Position numbers and translations under genes: made by a program. From assembly GCF_003858655.1 (NCBI RefSeq), contig NZ_RQXV01000011.1, positions 1-64,000 on the forward strand: a stretch of DNA of 64,000 nt, read 5' to 3'. The stretch comes from Amphritea balenae. GTDB taxonomy: Bacteria > Pseudomonadota > Gammaproteobacteria > Pseudomonadales > Balneatricaceae. Each line of letters begins with the position of its first letter. Position 1 is the stretch's first letter. Under the pieces are notes generated by a model. The model was not told the origin of the DNA, ran no database searches, and worked only from the letters and a program-made list of their open reading frames with translations. Shown here piece by piece: positions 7,968 through 17,826 of the stretch.

Positions 7968-8609
7968 TTAACCCCGAGAGTCACTGACAAAAGGGTTAGT
8001 TCTGCGTTCCTGCCCAAAGGTGGACATAGGACCATGCCCGGGAATAAAGGCGATCTCATCACCCAACGGAAATAGCTTTTCGCGGATTGAGCTGATCAGT
8101 GTTGCATGATCTCCCTGGGGGAAATCTGTCCGACCAATAGAGCCCTGGAATAATACATCACCCACCTGCGCTAACTGACTCTCAGGACTGTAAAATACAA
8201 CGTGACCAGGCGTATGGCCGGGGCAATGCAATACCTGCAAAATTTCCTTACCCAGCGAGACAGTGTCGCCATCTTCCAGCCAACGATCCGGATCGAACAT
8301 CTCGACATTAGGAAAGCCAAACATCTGACTCTGCTGTGCCAGCCCATCGATCCAGAATTTATCGCCAATATGTGGCCCTTCAATTGGAATACCTGCCTTT
8401 TGAGCCAGCTCTGCAGTGCCCCCGGCATGGTCGATATGCGCATGGGTCAGGAGTATTTTCTCCAGCTCAAGACCTAACTCTTCGGCCTTGGCTATCACCT
8501 GTGCAATGTCACCGCCCGGATCAATAACGGCTGCTTTCTTGGTTTCTTCACACCAAAATAAGGTGCAATTTTGCTGAAACGGGGTAACTGGAATAATACT
8601 GTATTTCAT
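7968..8609 (-). CDS. YcbL-like MBL-fold metallohydrolase
   Basis: A 213-residue metallo-beta-lactamase-fold hydrolase of the glyoxalase II/YcbL type. Metal ligands are visible: THAHIDH (55-61), HCPGHTPGH (128-136), the Asp in GDVLF (151) and the His in PGHGP (192). Related short enzymes hydrolyse S-lactoylglutathione or other thioesters, and YcbL lacks the C-terminal substrate-binding domain of GloB, as here. The ATG at 8609 gives the expected length of about 215 residues; the longer frame to 8738 adds an unrelated extension. It is divergent from the YbaK-like gene. Confidence 0.88.
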   Translation of the reverse strand: MKYSIIPVTPFQQNCTLFWCEETKKAAVIDPGGDIAQVIAKAEELGLELEKILLTHAHIDHAGGTAELAQKAGIPIEGPHIGDKFWIDGLAQQSQMFGFPNVEMFDPDRWLEDGDTVSLGKEILQVLHCPGHTPGHVVFYSPESQLAQVGDVLFQGSIGRTDFPQGDHATLISSIREKLFPLGDEIAFIPGHGPMSTFGQERRTNPFVSDSRG

Positions 8610-8756
8610 ATTGATGCCGCGGTGATTGAAAACTGGTCCCGAAGTATACCCTATTTGTGAACTATCCTTCGATATGTGAAGGTATTTTCGACTGATAACA
8701 GTAACGAAAATACAGACTCCAAGACAGGCAGTGCACACTGTCAGGAGGATTGAAAA

Positions 8757-9221
8757 ATGTCTGTTTCACCTACATTGCAAAACTTCCTTAATCGGGGAGA
8801 TATCCCTTATCGCCTGATTCGCCACCCCTACGCGGAAACATCACTGAGTTCAGCAATTGCTGCCCATGTTCCTGCTCGTCGCATGGCTAAAGGCGTTGTT
8901 CTCAGGGATGACGAAGGCTTCATGATGGCAGTAGTACCTTCAGACCGACGGGTCGATCTACATGCAATCAATCGCCAAATGGGTCGGGTATTTTCACCTG
9001 CCGCACAACGGGACGTAAAAATTCTGTTTAACGACTGCGCTAAAGGTGCGGTCCCACCCTTAGCACAAGCCTACAATATGAAGATGATCTGGGATGATCA
9101 CCTGGCGGAAGAACCCGACTGCTATATGGAAGCGGGAGATCATCAGGATCTTCTGTGCCTTTCCCAGTCAACATTTAAAAAAGTTATGACAGACTCCCCC
9201 CACGGTCTGATTAGCCACTAA
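8757..9221 (+). CDS. YbaK/aminoacyl-tRNA editing domain protein
   Basis: A 154-residue free-standing YbaK/ProX-type deacylase domain. The family removes wrongly attached amino acids (for example Ala or Cys on tRNA-Pro) in trans. The fold's conserved lysine is likely K45 in MAKGVVL, followed by the VVPSDRRVDL strand. The sequence resembles members annotated as YbaK/EbsC more than YbaK itself, so the substrate is uncertain. AGGAGG precedes the ATG by about nine bases. A terminator follows at 9247-9285. Confidence 0.85.
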   Translation: MSVSPTLQNFLNRGDIPYRLIRHPYAETSLSSAIAAHVPARRMAKGVVLRDDEGFMMAVVPSDRRVDLHAINRQMGRVFSPAAQRDVKILFNDCAKGAVPPLAQAYNMKMIWDDHLAEEPDCYMEAGDHQDLLCLSQSTFKKVMTDSPHGLISH

Positions 9222-9246
9222 ATCCGCTGTTTCAGACAGAAGCGAT

Positions 9247-9285
9247 CCGGGACAGACACTCTGTCCTGGTCTCTTTTGTATTTTC
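9247..9285 (+). terminator. Terminator after the YbaK-like gene
   Basis: A nine-pair hairpin with one G-U pair (CCGGGACAG 9247-9255, loop ACACT, CTGTCCTGG 9261-9269), then the T-rich run TCTCTTTTGTATTTT. It is 25 bp after the stop codon. Confidence 0.7.
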
Positions 9286-9393
9286 GTTATTCCCCTGATC
9301 CACTTCCCTGTATTTAAGCCCTTTACCCGACTCTATGCCCTATGCCATAGTTGGCACAATTATCACTATCTTAGAATGCTGATGGAGTACCCC

Positions 9394-9657
9394 TTGAAGA
9401 AACTGAAACACGAAACAGAACTGGTGAAAGAAGCGATCCGAGTGGGTGCTGTATATATGCAGAAACGGGGCGCAGGTCAGATAGAAGCAACAGACAGTGC
9501 CGGCAATAAAATCACCGCAATTTATCGTTTATTAGTATTGGACAAACTAATTCAGCCTCTGGCAAAAGGTGAAGATAACGAACCGAATATGAGACACAAA
9601 CTGGCACTATGGATAAGTCGTCAGCTACCTGCAGGTCATCCCTTGTTAGAAGATTAG
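9394..9657 (+). CDS. Small conserved protein (DUF5062-like)
   Basis: A small basic soluble protein of about 87 residues with IYRLLVLDKLIQPLAKG in the middle and a C-terminal WISRQLPAGHPLL. From memory it resembles the Vibrio family DUF5062, of unknown function; this was not checked. The TTG at 9394 is preceded by GGAG at 9384-9387 with six-base spacing. ATGs at 9376 and 9382 are in frame but lack a good ribosome-binding site. Its stop is 4 bp before the deoxyribosyltransferase start, so the two are probably co-transcribed. Confidence 0.65.
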   Translation: MKKLKHETELVKEAIRVGAVYMQKRGAGQIEATDSAGNKITAIYRLLVLDKLIQPLAKGEDNEPNMRHKLALWISRQLPAGHPLLED

Positions 9658-9661
9658 TTAG

Positions 9662-10189
9662 GTGAGTAATCAGCAAAACCGTTCGATCTACCTGGCCGGG
9701 CCTGATGTATTCTGGCCCAACGCGGTCGAACTGGGAGCGGCAAAAAAAGCGCTATGCCTGCGCTACGGTTTTAGCGGCCATTTCCCTCTGGATACTGAGC
9801 TGGATATTGAAGGTCTGCAGCCATTCCCGGCTGGTATAGCTATCTACCAGGCTAATATCAATATAATGGATTGCTGCGATATCATCATCGCAAATATGAC
9901 GCCGTTTCGCGGCCCTAGTATGGATGTCGGCACTGCATTTGAAATGGGCTATATGGCGGCACAGCAGAAAATCATCTGGGGCTACAGCCTCGATGGTCAG
10001 CTTTATAGCAACCGTATTGAAGGTACGGCAACAGATCAGGATGGCTATACGATCGAATCATTCGATATGGCCGATAATCTGATGATGATCGGTGCCACCG
10101 AAAACAGTGGTGGCGTTTTGACAGAATCACTCCCCCAAACGTTGGAAAATCATCTCCGCGTATTTGAAAAAGTACTGCAACAACTTTAA
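9662..10189 (+). CDS. Nucleoside 2-deoxyribosyltransferase
   Basis: A 175-residue nucleoside 2-deoxyribosyltransferase-fold protein (PF05014 type), which cleaves or exchanges the N-glycosidic bond of deoxynucleosides for base salvage. YLAGPDVF (10-17) is the nucleotide-binding start. ANMTPFRGPSMDVGTAFEMGYM (77-98) contains D88 and E94, spaced six apart like D92 and the nucleophile E98 of the Lactobacillus enzyme. It uses GTG, with no alternative ATG before residue 69, and follows the small gene upstream by 4 bp. Some relatives are nucleotide N-glycosidases, so the exact substrate is open. Confidence 0.85.
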   Translation: MSNQQNRSIYLAGPDVFWPNAVELGAAKKALCLRYGFSGHFPLDTELDIEGLQPFPAGIAIYQANINIMDCCDIIIANMTPFRGPSMDVGTAFEMGYMAAQQKIIWGYSLDGQLYSNRIEGTATDQDGYTIESFDMADNLMMIGATENSGGVLTESLPQTLENHLRVFEKVLQQL

Positions 10190-10239
10190 GAATCGATCGC
10201 AAGCCCTAATGCTAGAATTCCGATCGCTTTAAAACATCG

Positions 10240-10530
10240 AAGTCCGATCGTTTCACTTGTCCGAACACTACGTTTGTCCGATGCGGCTTCGCCGCGTCCG
10301 AAAAACCCCAAAAGATAAGAGCGGAAAAACAAAAATGATTTACCACGGAGGGCACAGAGGACACTGAGAAAAGATTAAACATAAAGTTTTTTCGCTCTTC
10401 GTCTGTGTCCTTCGTGTTCTCTGTGGTGAAAACGCCTTTGAACTTAATCAATTCCGGACAAGTTGCGCAGCAACGTTCGGACAAACGTAGTGCTCGGACG
10501 CGGCGGAGCCGCATCGAACAAGCAACGCGT
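10240..10530. repeat. Composite palindromic intergenic repeat
   Basis: This fills the gap between the convergent deoxyribosyltransferase and thiC genes. The core is an imperfect inverted repeat: TACCACGGAGGGCACAGAGG starts at 10341, and its counterpart on the other strand (ACCACAGAGAACACGAAGG) lies in 10398-10429. Outer modules also recur inverted: CGGACAAACGTAGTG with TCGGAC, and GACGCGGCGRAGCCGCATCG, at 10257-10302 and 10475-10518. The core resembles the CACAGAG/ACACAGAG interspersed repeats seen in many proteobacterial genomes, whose translation gives the familiar spurious SVSSVPSVV peptide. It is probably a non-autonomous element. Confidence 0.75.
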
Positions 10531-10538
10531 TCGGTTTT

Positions 10539-12467
<1,929 letters not shown>

Positions 12468-12489
12468 TTATCTTGGAAATATCCGGTCA

Positions 12490-13311
12490 CTACTTCGGTG
12501 ACCAGAGCTTATAAAAATGATGTACCGGGCCATGCCCGAGCCCTACATCAAGGGTGTCCGCTGCCTGAATAGCAGCGTGAATATAATCTTTTGCCTGCTT
12601 TACCGCTGCCACTACATCCAGTCCGGATGCCAGTCCGGCAGTGATAGCCGAAGCCAGGGTACAGCCAGTACCATGGGTATTGGCCGTCGGAATACGTTGA
12701 GCTGAAAAACGAGTTATCTGTTGCCCATCAAATAACAGATCTATTGACTCATCACTCGATTCCAAATGCCCACCTTTTAACAAAACCGCAGCGGCACCCA
12801 GTTGATACAATTGCTGCACCACCGTTTCCATTTCAGCAACAGAGGTTGGTTCCGGGCAACCCAAAAGCACGGCCGCCTCAGGTAAATTTGGCGTAATCAA
12901 CGTCGCCTGAGGAATCAGCTTACTTTTCAACATAGCGACCGCATTTTCCAGCAACAGTGCATCACCACTTTTAGCCACCATAACCGGATCAACCACCAGC
13001 TGCTCAGGCTTATACTGCAATAACCTGTCGGCCACCCGCGCTACTGTATCTACGTCGCCCAGCATGCCAATTTTTACAGCATCGACCCTCAGGTCATCAA
13101 ATACTGCATCAATCTGTGCGGCAATAACTTCTGGTGGAACTGGATGGATAGCACGGACTTCGCAAGTATTCTGAGCGGTCACCGCAGTAATGACTGATGC
13201 GCCATAAACGCCAAGGGCAGAAAACGCTTTCAGATCGGCCTGAATACCTGCACCGCCACCGCTATCGGAGCCCGCTATGGTTAACGCTATAGGTATGTTC
13301 ATTTCTGACAT
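12490..13311 (-). CDS. thiD: HMP/HMP-phosphate kinase ThiD
   Basis: A 273-residue ribokinase-fold enzyme that phosphorylates hydroxymethylpyrimidine and its phosphate to the diphosphate used by thiamine-phosphate synthase. The N-terminal GSDSGGGAGIQADLK (14-28) and C-terminal anion-hole motif NTHGTGCTLASAI (about 213-225) are diagnostic. It is first in the thiD-thiC operon. The start at 13311 is kept, although the ATG four codons in is also possible; neither has a strong ribosome-binding site, which fits riboswitch control of initiation. Confidence 0.95.
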   Translation of the reverse strand: MSEMNIPIALTIAGSDSGGGAGIQADLKAFSALGVYGASVITAVTAQNTCEVRAIHPVPPEVIAAQIDAVFDDLRVDAVKIGMLGDVDTVARVADRLLQYKPEQLVVDPVMVAKSGDALLLENAVAMLKSKLIPQATLITPNLPEAAVLLGCPEPTSVAEMETVVQQLYQLGAAAVLLKGGHLESSDESIDLLFDGQQITRFSAQRIPTANTHGTGCTLASAITAGLASGLDVVAAVKQAKDYIHAAIQAADTLDVGLGHGPVHHFYKLWSPK

Positions 13312-13379
13312 CGATACAAATCCAGCTTTTATGAGCTAAACCGGACATTGCATAAGGAGGGCATTTCGGTTTATCTCGG

Positions 13380-13513
13380 TTTCCTACGCCGGTATTAGCC
13401 GGATCAGGTTCGCGGGTTGTTTATATACTCTCAGCCTAAGGAATCTACGAACAAGCCCCGAACGCCACAGAGAAAATGCGGGACTTAATCGTAGGTTCCC
13501 TAAGGCACCCCGA
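13380..13513 (-). promoter_or_regulatory. TPP (THI-box) riboswitch with extended P3
   Basis: On the minus strand the conserved thi-box parts appear in order: GGGGTGCC (13506-13513), GGCTGAGA (about 13429-13436) and GAACCTGATCCGGCTAATAC followed by CGGCGTAGGAAAC. The P3 arm is unusually long. CCTTAGGGAACCTACGA pairs with TCGTAGATTCCTTAGG, enclosing an insertion of about 40 bases with its own stem. It lies about 70 bp before the thiD start and would repress thiDC when TPP is abundant. Confidence 0.93.
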
Positions 13514-13645
13514 CAAGATTCAGCTAGTTTAGGTGCTACGGGTTTCGCTGTCTATCATCATTAACTGATTAAGGAACTTAACAACCCGTCCAAAGGCCTG
13601 ATCTTAATAAAAACCTGAAATTAGGAATTTTTCCTATATGCGGGA

Positions 13646-13827
13646 AACTCCTGATAGACGACAATGTGCCACAGGGATTGAGAGAGTTCAGGACTGAACA
13701 ACGGACGGCCTAGACAAGCGGTAAAGGAAGCATGGAGAGCTGGCAGGAAGCCTTGGATTAACCGCACGGAAGATGGATGCCATACCGAAGAGAGTGCTTA
13801 AGGGGAACTAAGCACTCTCTTTTTTTT
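13646..13827 (+). ncRNA. CsrB/RsmZ-like CsrA-binding small RNA (candidate)
   Basis: A gene-free stretch ending in a very strong terminator. Between 13674 and 13806 there are ten or more GGA motifs (13675, 13691, 13703, 13726, 13734, 13746, 13755, 13768, 13775 and 13804). Several sit in hairpin loops: GTTCAGGACTGAAC (13686-13699) and GGCAGGAAGCC (13742-13752) are classic CsrA/RsmA-binding hairpins. The arrangement matches RNAs that titrate CsrA. The 5' end is a guess from a weak -10 (TATATG at 13635-13640); no clear GacA/UvrY palindrome was seen. It is divergent from the riboswitch-thiDC unit. Confidence 0.6.
13789..13827 (+). terminator. Strong terminator of the CsrB-like RNA
   Basis: A perfect 12-bp stem (AGAGAGTGCTTA 13789-13800 and TAAGCACTCTCT 13809-13820) with loop AGGGGAAC, followed by a seven-T run. 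The loop itself contains a GGA. The orientation fixes transcription of the upstream RNA as rightward. Confidence 0.92.
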
Positions 13828-13868
13828 GCCTGAATTATATCCCCCTTCACTTAATCTTTTTTAAACTT

Positions 13869-14903
13869 CTAGTTAGGTTCAGACTTTAGTTCACGCCATA
13901 AATGCTGGGCCAGCTCTTCTGGAGATAATCGTCGACCACCACTTATCCACCTTGCCAGTTCAACAGCGACATCAGGGTAAACAACTTTCTCAGGATCCGG
14001 CTGAGTAATCCAGCGATAGAATTGCTCTTCTTTAAATTCAGTAAACACTTCAGCCAAGCCAAGCTCGTTAAGTACTGCCGCATTCGAGAGCTGCTCGGGC
14101 TGACCTGCAAGCGGCTTAGTCAGCAACTTTTTTCCCAATTGCAACACTTCACTGGCCAGGCCAAAACCACAATTAGCAATCACCCCTTCACAACAAGCCT
14201 GAGCCTCTTGAAACTTTTGTCTTGAGAGCGGCATCCAGAGTATGTGACCATCATATTGCGGCCTGTCTACATCAGAGTAGACATGAAACTCAAACTCCTG
14301 AAATGGCATTAACCAGTCACGAATTTGATTTTTACTTTCAAAGGGCAGGTACACCAGAATCATTCCCGACCGTTTAGACACCGGATAGATATTAGGCTCA
14401 GTCAAAGGGGGTAGAATCGATTGATTGAAATGATGCCAGTGCAAGCCAATTTTCTGCTGCACCGGCGCTAAAAACCGCATTATCATCTTCGTCAGCAACC
14501 CCATTCCAGACCCGGGTAGCGGATAATGCAGTGCATATTGATGCGCTATACCAATACAGCTTTTTTGTTGAAGCTTTGCCGCCCAGGCACTAATTGGCTC
14601 AAAATCACTGATAATCAGATCATACTCATTGAGTTCCAACGCCCGGATATCCCTCATTAACTCAATAAGGTTATTACCAGTTACACTTCGCCAGCGATTT
14701 ATCTTTCCGTTTTCGGTATGAAATGTCAGTCCCCGATGCACCCGATAGTTACCGAATATCTCCATATTGAAAAGTTTTTCGGGGTCACGCCCGCTAAATA
14801 AAAAATCAACTTCAACACCTTCTGCTGCAAGAGCCGTAGCCATGACTCTTGCGCGGGTAATATGCCCATTACCAGTTGCCTGCACACCATAAAGAAGTTT
14901 CAT
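13869..14903 (-). CDS. Glycosyltransferase-like protein (MJ1255 type)
   Basis: A 344-residue protein resembling the MJ1255/Glyco_trans_1_3 family, a GT-B-like fold related to MurG and UDP-glycosyltransferases. The N-terminus YGVQATGNGHITRARVMA has the GNGH loop (12-15). The C-terminal half has a typical donor-site stretch around NCGFGLASEVLQLGKKLL. No signal peptide. The substrate is unknown. It is followed on the same strand 10 bp upstream by the PAP2 phosphatase, so a lipid-linked or cell-envelope substrate is conceivable but unproven. Confidence 0.75.
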   Translation of the reverse strand: MKLLYGVQATGNGHITRARVMATALAAEGVEVDFLFSGRDPEKLFNMEIFGNYRVHRGLTFHTENGKINRWRSVTGNNLIELMRDIRALELNEYDLIISDFEPISAWAAKLQQKSCIGIAHQYALHYPLPGSGMGLLTKMIMRFLAPVQQKIGLHWHHFNQSILPPLTEPNIYPVSKRSGMILVYLPFESKNQIRDWLMPFQEFEFHVYSDVDRPQYDGHILWMPLSRQKFQEAQACCEGVIANCGFGLASEVLQLGKKLLTKPLAGQPEQLSNAAVLNELGLAEVFTEFKEEQFYRWITQPDPEKVVYPDVAVELARWISGGRRLSPEELAQHLWRELKSEPN

Positions 14904-14913
14904 ATACAGCGCT

Positions 14914-15450
14914 CTATATCAGAAAGCTATTCAGAACTAATCCCAATAGCCCAGCCCCAACTCCCAACACAGATCCAGCGATAATATCGGTCGGGTAATG
15001 GACACCAAGAAAGACACGAGACAGACCAATAAGCCCGGCAACAGCATAGGCCAGTAGCATCAGGTCCGGATAATAAAATCCGATCAATGTGGCAAACACA
15101 AAGGCAGCAGCAGAGTGACCGGAAGGCAAACTAAATTTATCAGCAGGGATAATCTGAGGGGTTATATCGTTGAAACGATCACAGGGCCGATCACGCTTAA
15201 TAGTCTGCTTTAAAAACAGATATACCGGCAACTCTATGGCAAAAGCGAGTAATCCGGTGAGCAAAAAATTGATTCCATGTACCGGCTCTAACCATGCCAA
15301 CAACAAACCAATTATGAGATAAAGACTGCCATCACCCAGCTTTGACAATGAACGACTGACAGTAGATGCAAGAGGCCAGTGCCTGGCACCAAAACACCAA
15401 TAATAAAGACTTACATCGAAGGCAATAAAACGCTGCTGTAATACACTCAT
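14914..15450 (-). CDS. PAP2 family membrane phosphatase
   Basis: A 178-residue membrane protein with the three phosphatase motifs: KQTIKRDRP (81-89), PSGH (109-112) and SRVFLGVHYPTD (144-155). The family dephosphorylates lipid phosphates such as undecaprenyl diphosphate, phosphatidate or phosphatidylglycerophosphate. About five membrane helices are apparent. The ATG at 15450 is preferred to the in-frame TTG five codons upstream. It is probably co-transcribed with the glycosyltransferase-like gene downstream. Confidence 0.88.
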   Translation of the reverse strand: MSVLQQRFIAFDVSLYYWCFGARHWPLASTVSRSLSKLGDGSLYLIIGLLLAWLEPVHGINFLLTGLLAFAIELPVYLFLKQTIKRDRPCDRFNDITPQIIPADKFSLPSGHSAAAFVFATLIGFYYPDLMLLAYAVAGLIGLSRVFLGVHYPTDIIAGSVLGVGAGLLGLVLNSFLI

Positions 15451-15529
15451 CAGACTGAAATCCAAAGCATGTTGTTTTACAACATTGTCGCTCCGAATCT
15501 ATTACAGAAGAATGAAAATACCTTTACTG

Positions 15530-17785
15530 TTAAGTTACAGGCGTCATGTGCTCAGCAATGGCTTCCATCAGATCAGCGTTAACTTTATCTCCCGCGACAG
15601 GACGACTAAACAGATACCCCTGAGCTTCACCGCAATTAAGCTGCACTAATAAGCGCTGCTCCTCGAGAGTTTCAACGCCTTCAGCAATGACCGCCATATT
15701 GAGCGCTTGCCCCATCTGCAATGATGCCTTAACTATCTGCAAACTTGAGTGATCCGTTGTTATTCCCCGAATAAATCCCTGATCAAGTTTCAGTTTAGCG
15801 ACAGGTAATTCTTTAAGATAAAGCAGGGAAGAAAAACCCGTACCAAAATCATCGATTGAGAAGCGTACACCCTGAGATGTCAGCTTATCCATTGTTTCCA
15901 GTGCCACTTTCTTATCACCCAAGAACAATGATTCTGTAATTTCCAACTCAAGCTTATTCGCAGGCAGACCAGAAAGACTCAGTGCATTCATCACCTTACT
16001 GACAAAGTCTGTTTCAACAAACTGCTTAACTGATACATTGACTGCTATACGGTCAAACTCGATACCTTCACTCAGCCACTTCACCGCCTGATCACAAGCT
16101 AACTGCAACACCCGATCACCCAGGGTTACAATAATCCCTTCCCGCTCTGCCAGAGCAATAAACTGATCTGGCGGAATGTTACCTTTGACCGGATGATTCC
16201 AGCGTGCCAGTGCTTCAAATCCGATGACCTTACGACTGCTTAGTGAAACCTGCGGTTGGTAATTCAGGTAGAACTGATCAGAGTTGAGTGCTGCGATAAG
16301 CGCTTCTGCTAACTGCTTGTTTTCCAACAACGTCTCGCTCATTTCATGAGCATAAAATAGATAACCACCAATATTCTTACGCTTTGCCTCATGTAGCGCT
16401 ATATCCGCCTGCTCCATCAGCCTCATAGGATCATCCAGGACTTCAGTTTGCACTGATATTCCAGCGGTTGCTGTTATAGCGACGCTCTGATTACCGTAAA
16501 CTATTGGCCTTTTAATCTCGGTAATCAGTAAGTCAGCCAGATGCCCCAGCTCAATCCGGTTACTACTATGGCGCAATAAAATCGCAAACTCATCCCCTCC
16601 GGTCCGAGCCAGCACTGCTCCATTTGATAATCGTGAGGGCAGCCTCAGACTAACTCTCTGTAGAATCTGATCTCCCATCTTATGACCATGAAAATCATTA
16701 ATAAGACTGAAGTTATCAAGACCCAGTAAAATTATTGAGGAGGTCTTAGCCTCATTACTAGGGAGACGGGTAAACTCCGCCAGTGACTCAACAAAAAACA
16801 GGCGGTTATACACCGATGTCAATTCGTCATGGTAAGCCAGGAAGCGCACTTCTTTTTGAGCTTCAAGCCGTATCGCCATTTCTCGCTTGAGGGAGCGGTT
16901 CCACAATAAAACCACCAGAAATCCTGCTAATAGCAGAGCAAAACCTATGTATATTGATAACTGAACAACCGTCTTCAGATCAACTCTCTGGCTATCTTCA
17001 GGCTGAACCCAGCGCTCTTCAATCTGTTTTCTCTGTTCGGAAGTAATCTTCGCCAACGCTTTGTTTAACACCTGCCCCAGTAGAGGCCAGTCATTTCTCG
17101 AACCAAAGCTAATGTGGTAGTCATACCCCACACTACCCACAATACTGACATTCTCTATCCCTTCTAAGCGGGTATAAAAATAACCTGCAGAAGCATAAGA
17201 GCCAACACCATCAACATCGCCCGCCGCCAGTAAACTAAATGCATCCCTTAAACTCTTTACCTGAACCAGTTCAATGCCAGGATAATGCCCTGATATATAA
17301 CTCACCAGGGCCGTCCCCCGAGGCACAGCAAAGCGCTTCCCGACAAAGTCGGTCATTTCCGCCTTGTCGAAGTGACCTTTCCGGGTAAATATTTTATTCG
17401 CCAGATGTGAATATACCGGAGTGAAATCCAGATACTCAGAGCGCTCAAAATTCTTTGAAATGGCAAACACGAGATCTATTTCACGTTGTTTAGCCGCTCG
17501 AATCATCGCTCCATAGTTATCAAAAATCTTATACTGAAATGTTGTATCCAGGTTATCTTCAATAAGCTTCAGGTAATCCAGGGAAAGTCCCTCAGCACCC
17601 GATTTTTTATCCGGATTGGAAAGGTAAGGGGGAATAATAGCGACACCAACGACAACAGACCGCTTGTTTTGACTTAACCAGCTTTGCTCTTGCTCAGTCA
17701 GGTTTAACTGAGCATCGGCAAAAGCACTGTTTATCAGCGTAAATAGAACAAGAAATAATGTTAAAGCGTTGGAGATATATCGCAT
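15530..17785 (-). CDS. Periplasmic-sensor GGDEF-EAL cyclic-di-GMP enzyme
   Basis: A 751-residue membrane sensor. It has a signal peptide (1-24), a periplasmic SBP_bac_3 domain (about 30-265), one membrane helix (about 272-295), a GGDEF domain (about 315-475) and an EAL domain (about 490-740). GGDEF is intact (396-400), so diguanylate cyclase activity is likely. EAL (524-526), NVSVKQF, ELEITES, DDFGTG (645-650) and AEGVET (701-706) are also intact, so c-di-GMP hydrolysis is likely. No RxxD inhibitory site precedes GGDEF. The sensor domain resembles amino-acid-binding proteins, so an extracellular amino acid may set c-di-GMP level. Confidence 0.92.
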   Translation of the reverse strand: MRYISNALTLFLVLFTLINSAFADAQLNLTEQEQSWLSQNKRSVVVGVAIIPPYLSNPDKKSGAEGLSLDYLKLIEDNLDTTFQYKIFDNYGAMIRAAKQREIDLVFAISKNFERSEYLDFTPVYSHLANKIFTRKGHFDKAEMTDFVGKRFAVPRGTALVSYISGHYPGIELVQVKSLRDAFSLLAAGDVDGVGSYASAGYFYTRLEGIENVSIVGSVGYDYHISFGSRNDWPLLGQVLNKALAKITSEQRKQIEERWVQPEDSQRVDLKTVVQLSIYIGFALLLAGFLVVLLWNRSLKREMAIRLEAQKEVRFLAYHDELTSVYNRLFFVESLAEFTRLPSNEAKTSSIILLGLDNFSLINDFHGHKMGDQILQRVSLRLPSRLSNGAVLARTGGDEFAILLRHSSNRIELGHLADLLITEIKRPIVYGNQSVAITATAGISVQTEVLDDPMRLMEQADIALHEAKRKNIGGYLFYAHEMSETLLENKQLAEALIAALNSDQFYLNYQPQVSLSSRKVIGFEALARWNHPVKGNIPPDQFIALAEREGIIVTLGDRVLQLACDQAVKWLSEGIEFDRIAVNVSVKQFVETDFVSKVMNALSLSGLPANKLELEITESLFLGDKKVALETMDKLTSQGVRFSIDDFGTGFSSLLYLKELPVAKLKLDQGFIRGITTDHSSLQIVKASLQMGQALNMAVIAEGVETLEEQRLLVQLNCGEAQGYLFSRPVAGDKVNADLMEAIAEHMTPVT

Positions 17786-17826
17786 CAGATAAAGTAAATC
17801 GTTAAGGATTTACTTAAATATAGCCG

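Noticed and set aside
7833-8075. An 80-codon open frame with QLIRS repeats
   Set aside because: It arises from the other frame of the 18-bp repeat and has no ribosome-binding site; kept only as a comment on the repeat.
10212-10514. A 100-codon open frame on the minus strand between ndt and thiC
   Set aside because: It is the translation of the composite palindromic repeat (typical SVSSVPSVV peptide), with no ribosome-binding site.
13646-13827. Possible RNase P RNA, tmRNA or 6S RNA
   Set aside because: None of the conserved cores (GAGGAAAGTCC, tag frame with tRNA-like ends, or an open central bubble) was seen; the GGA pattern fits CsrB-type RNA better.
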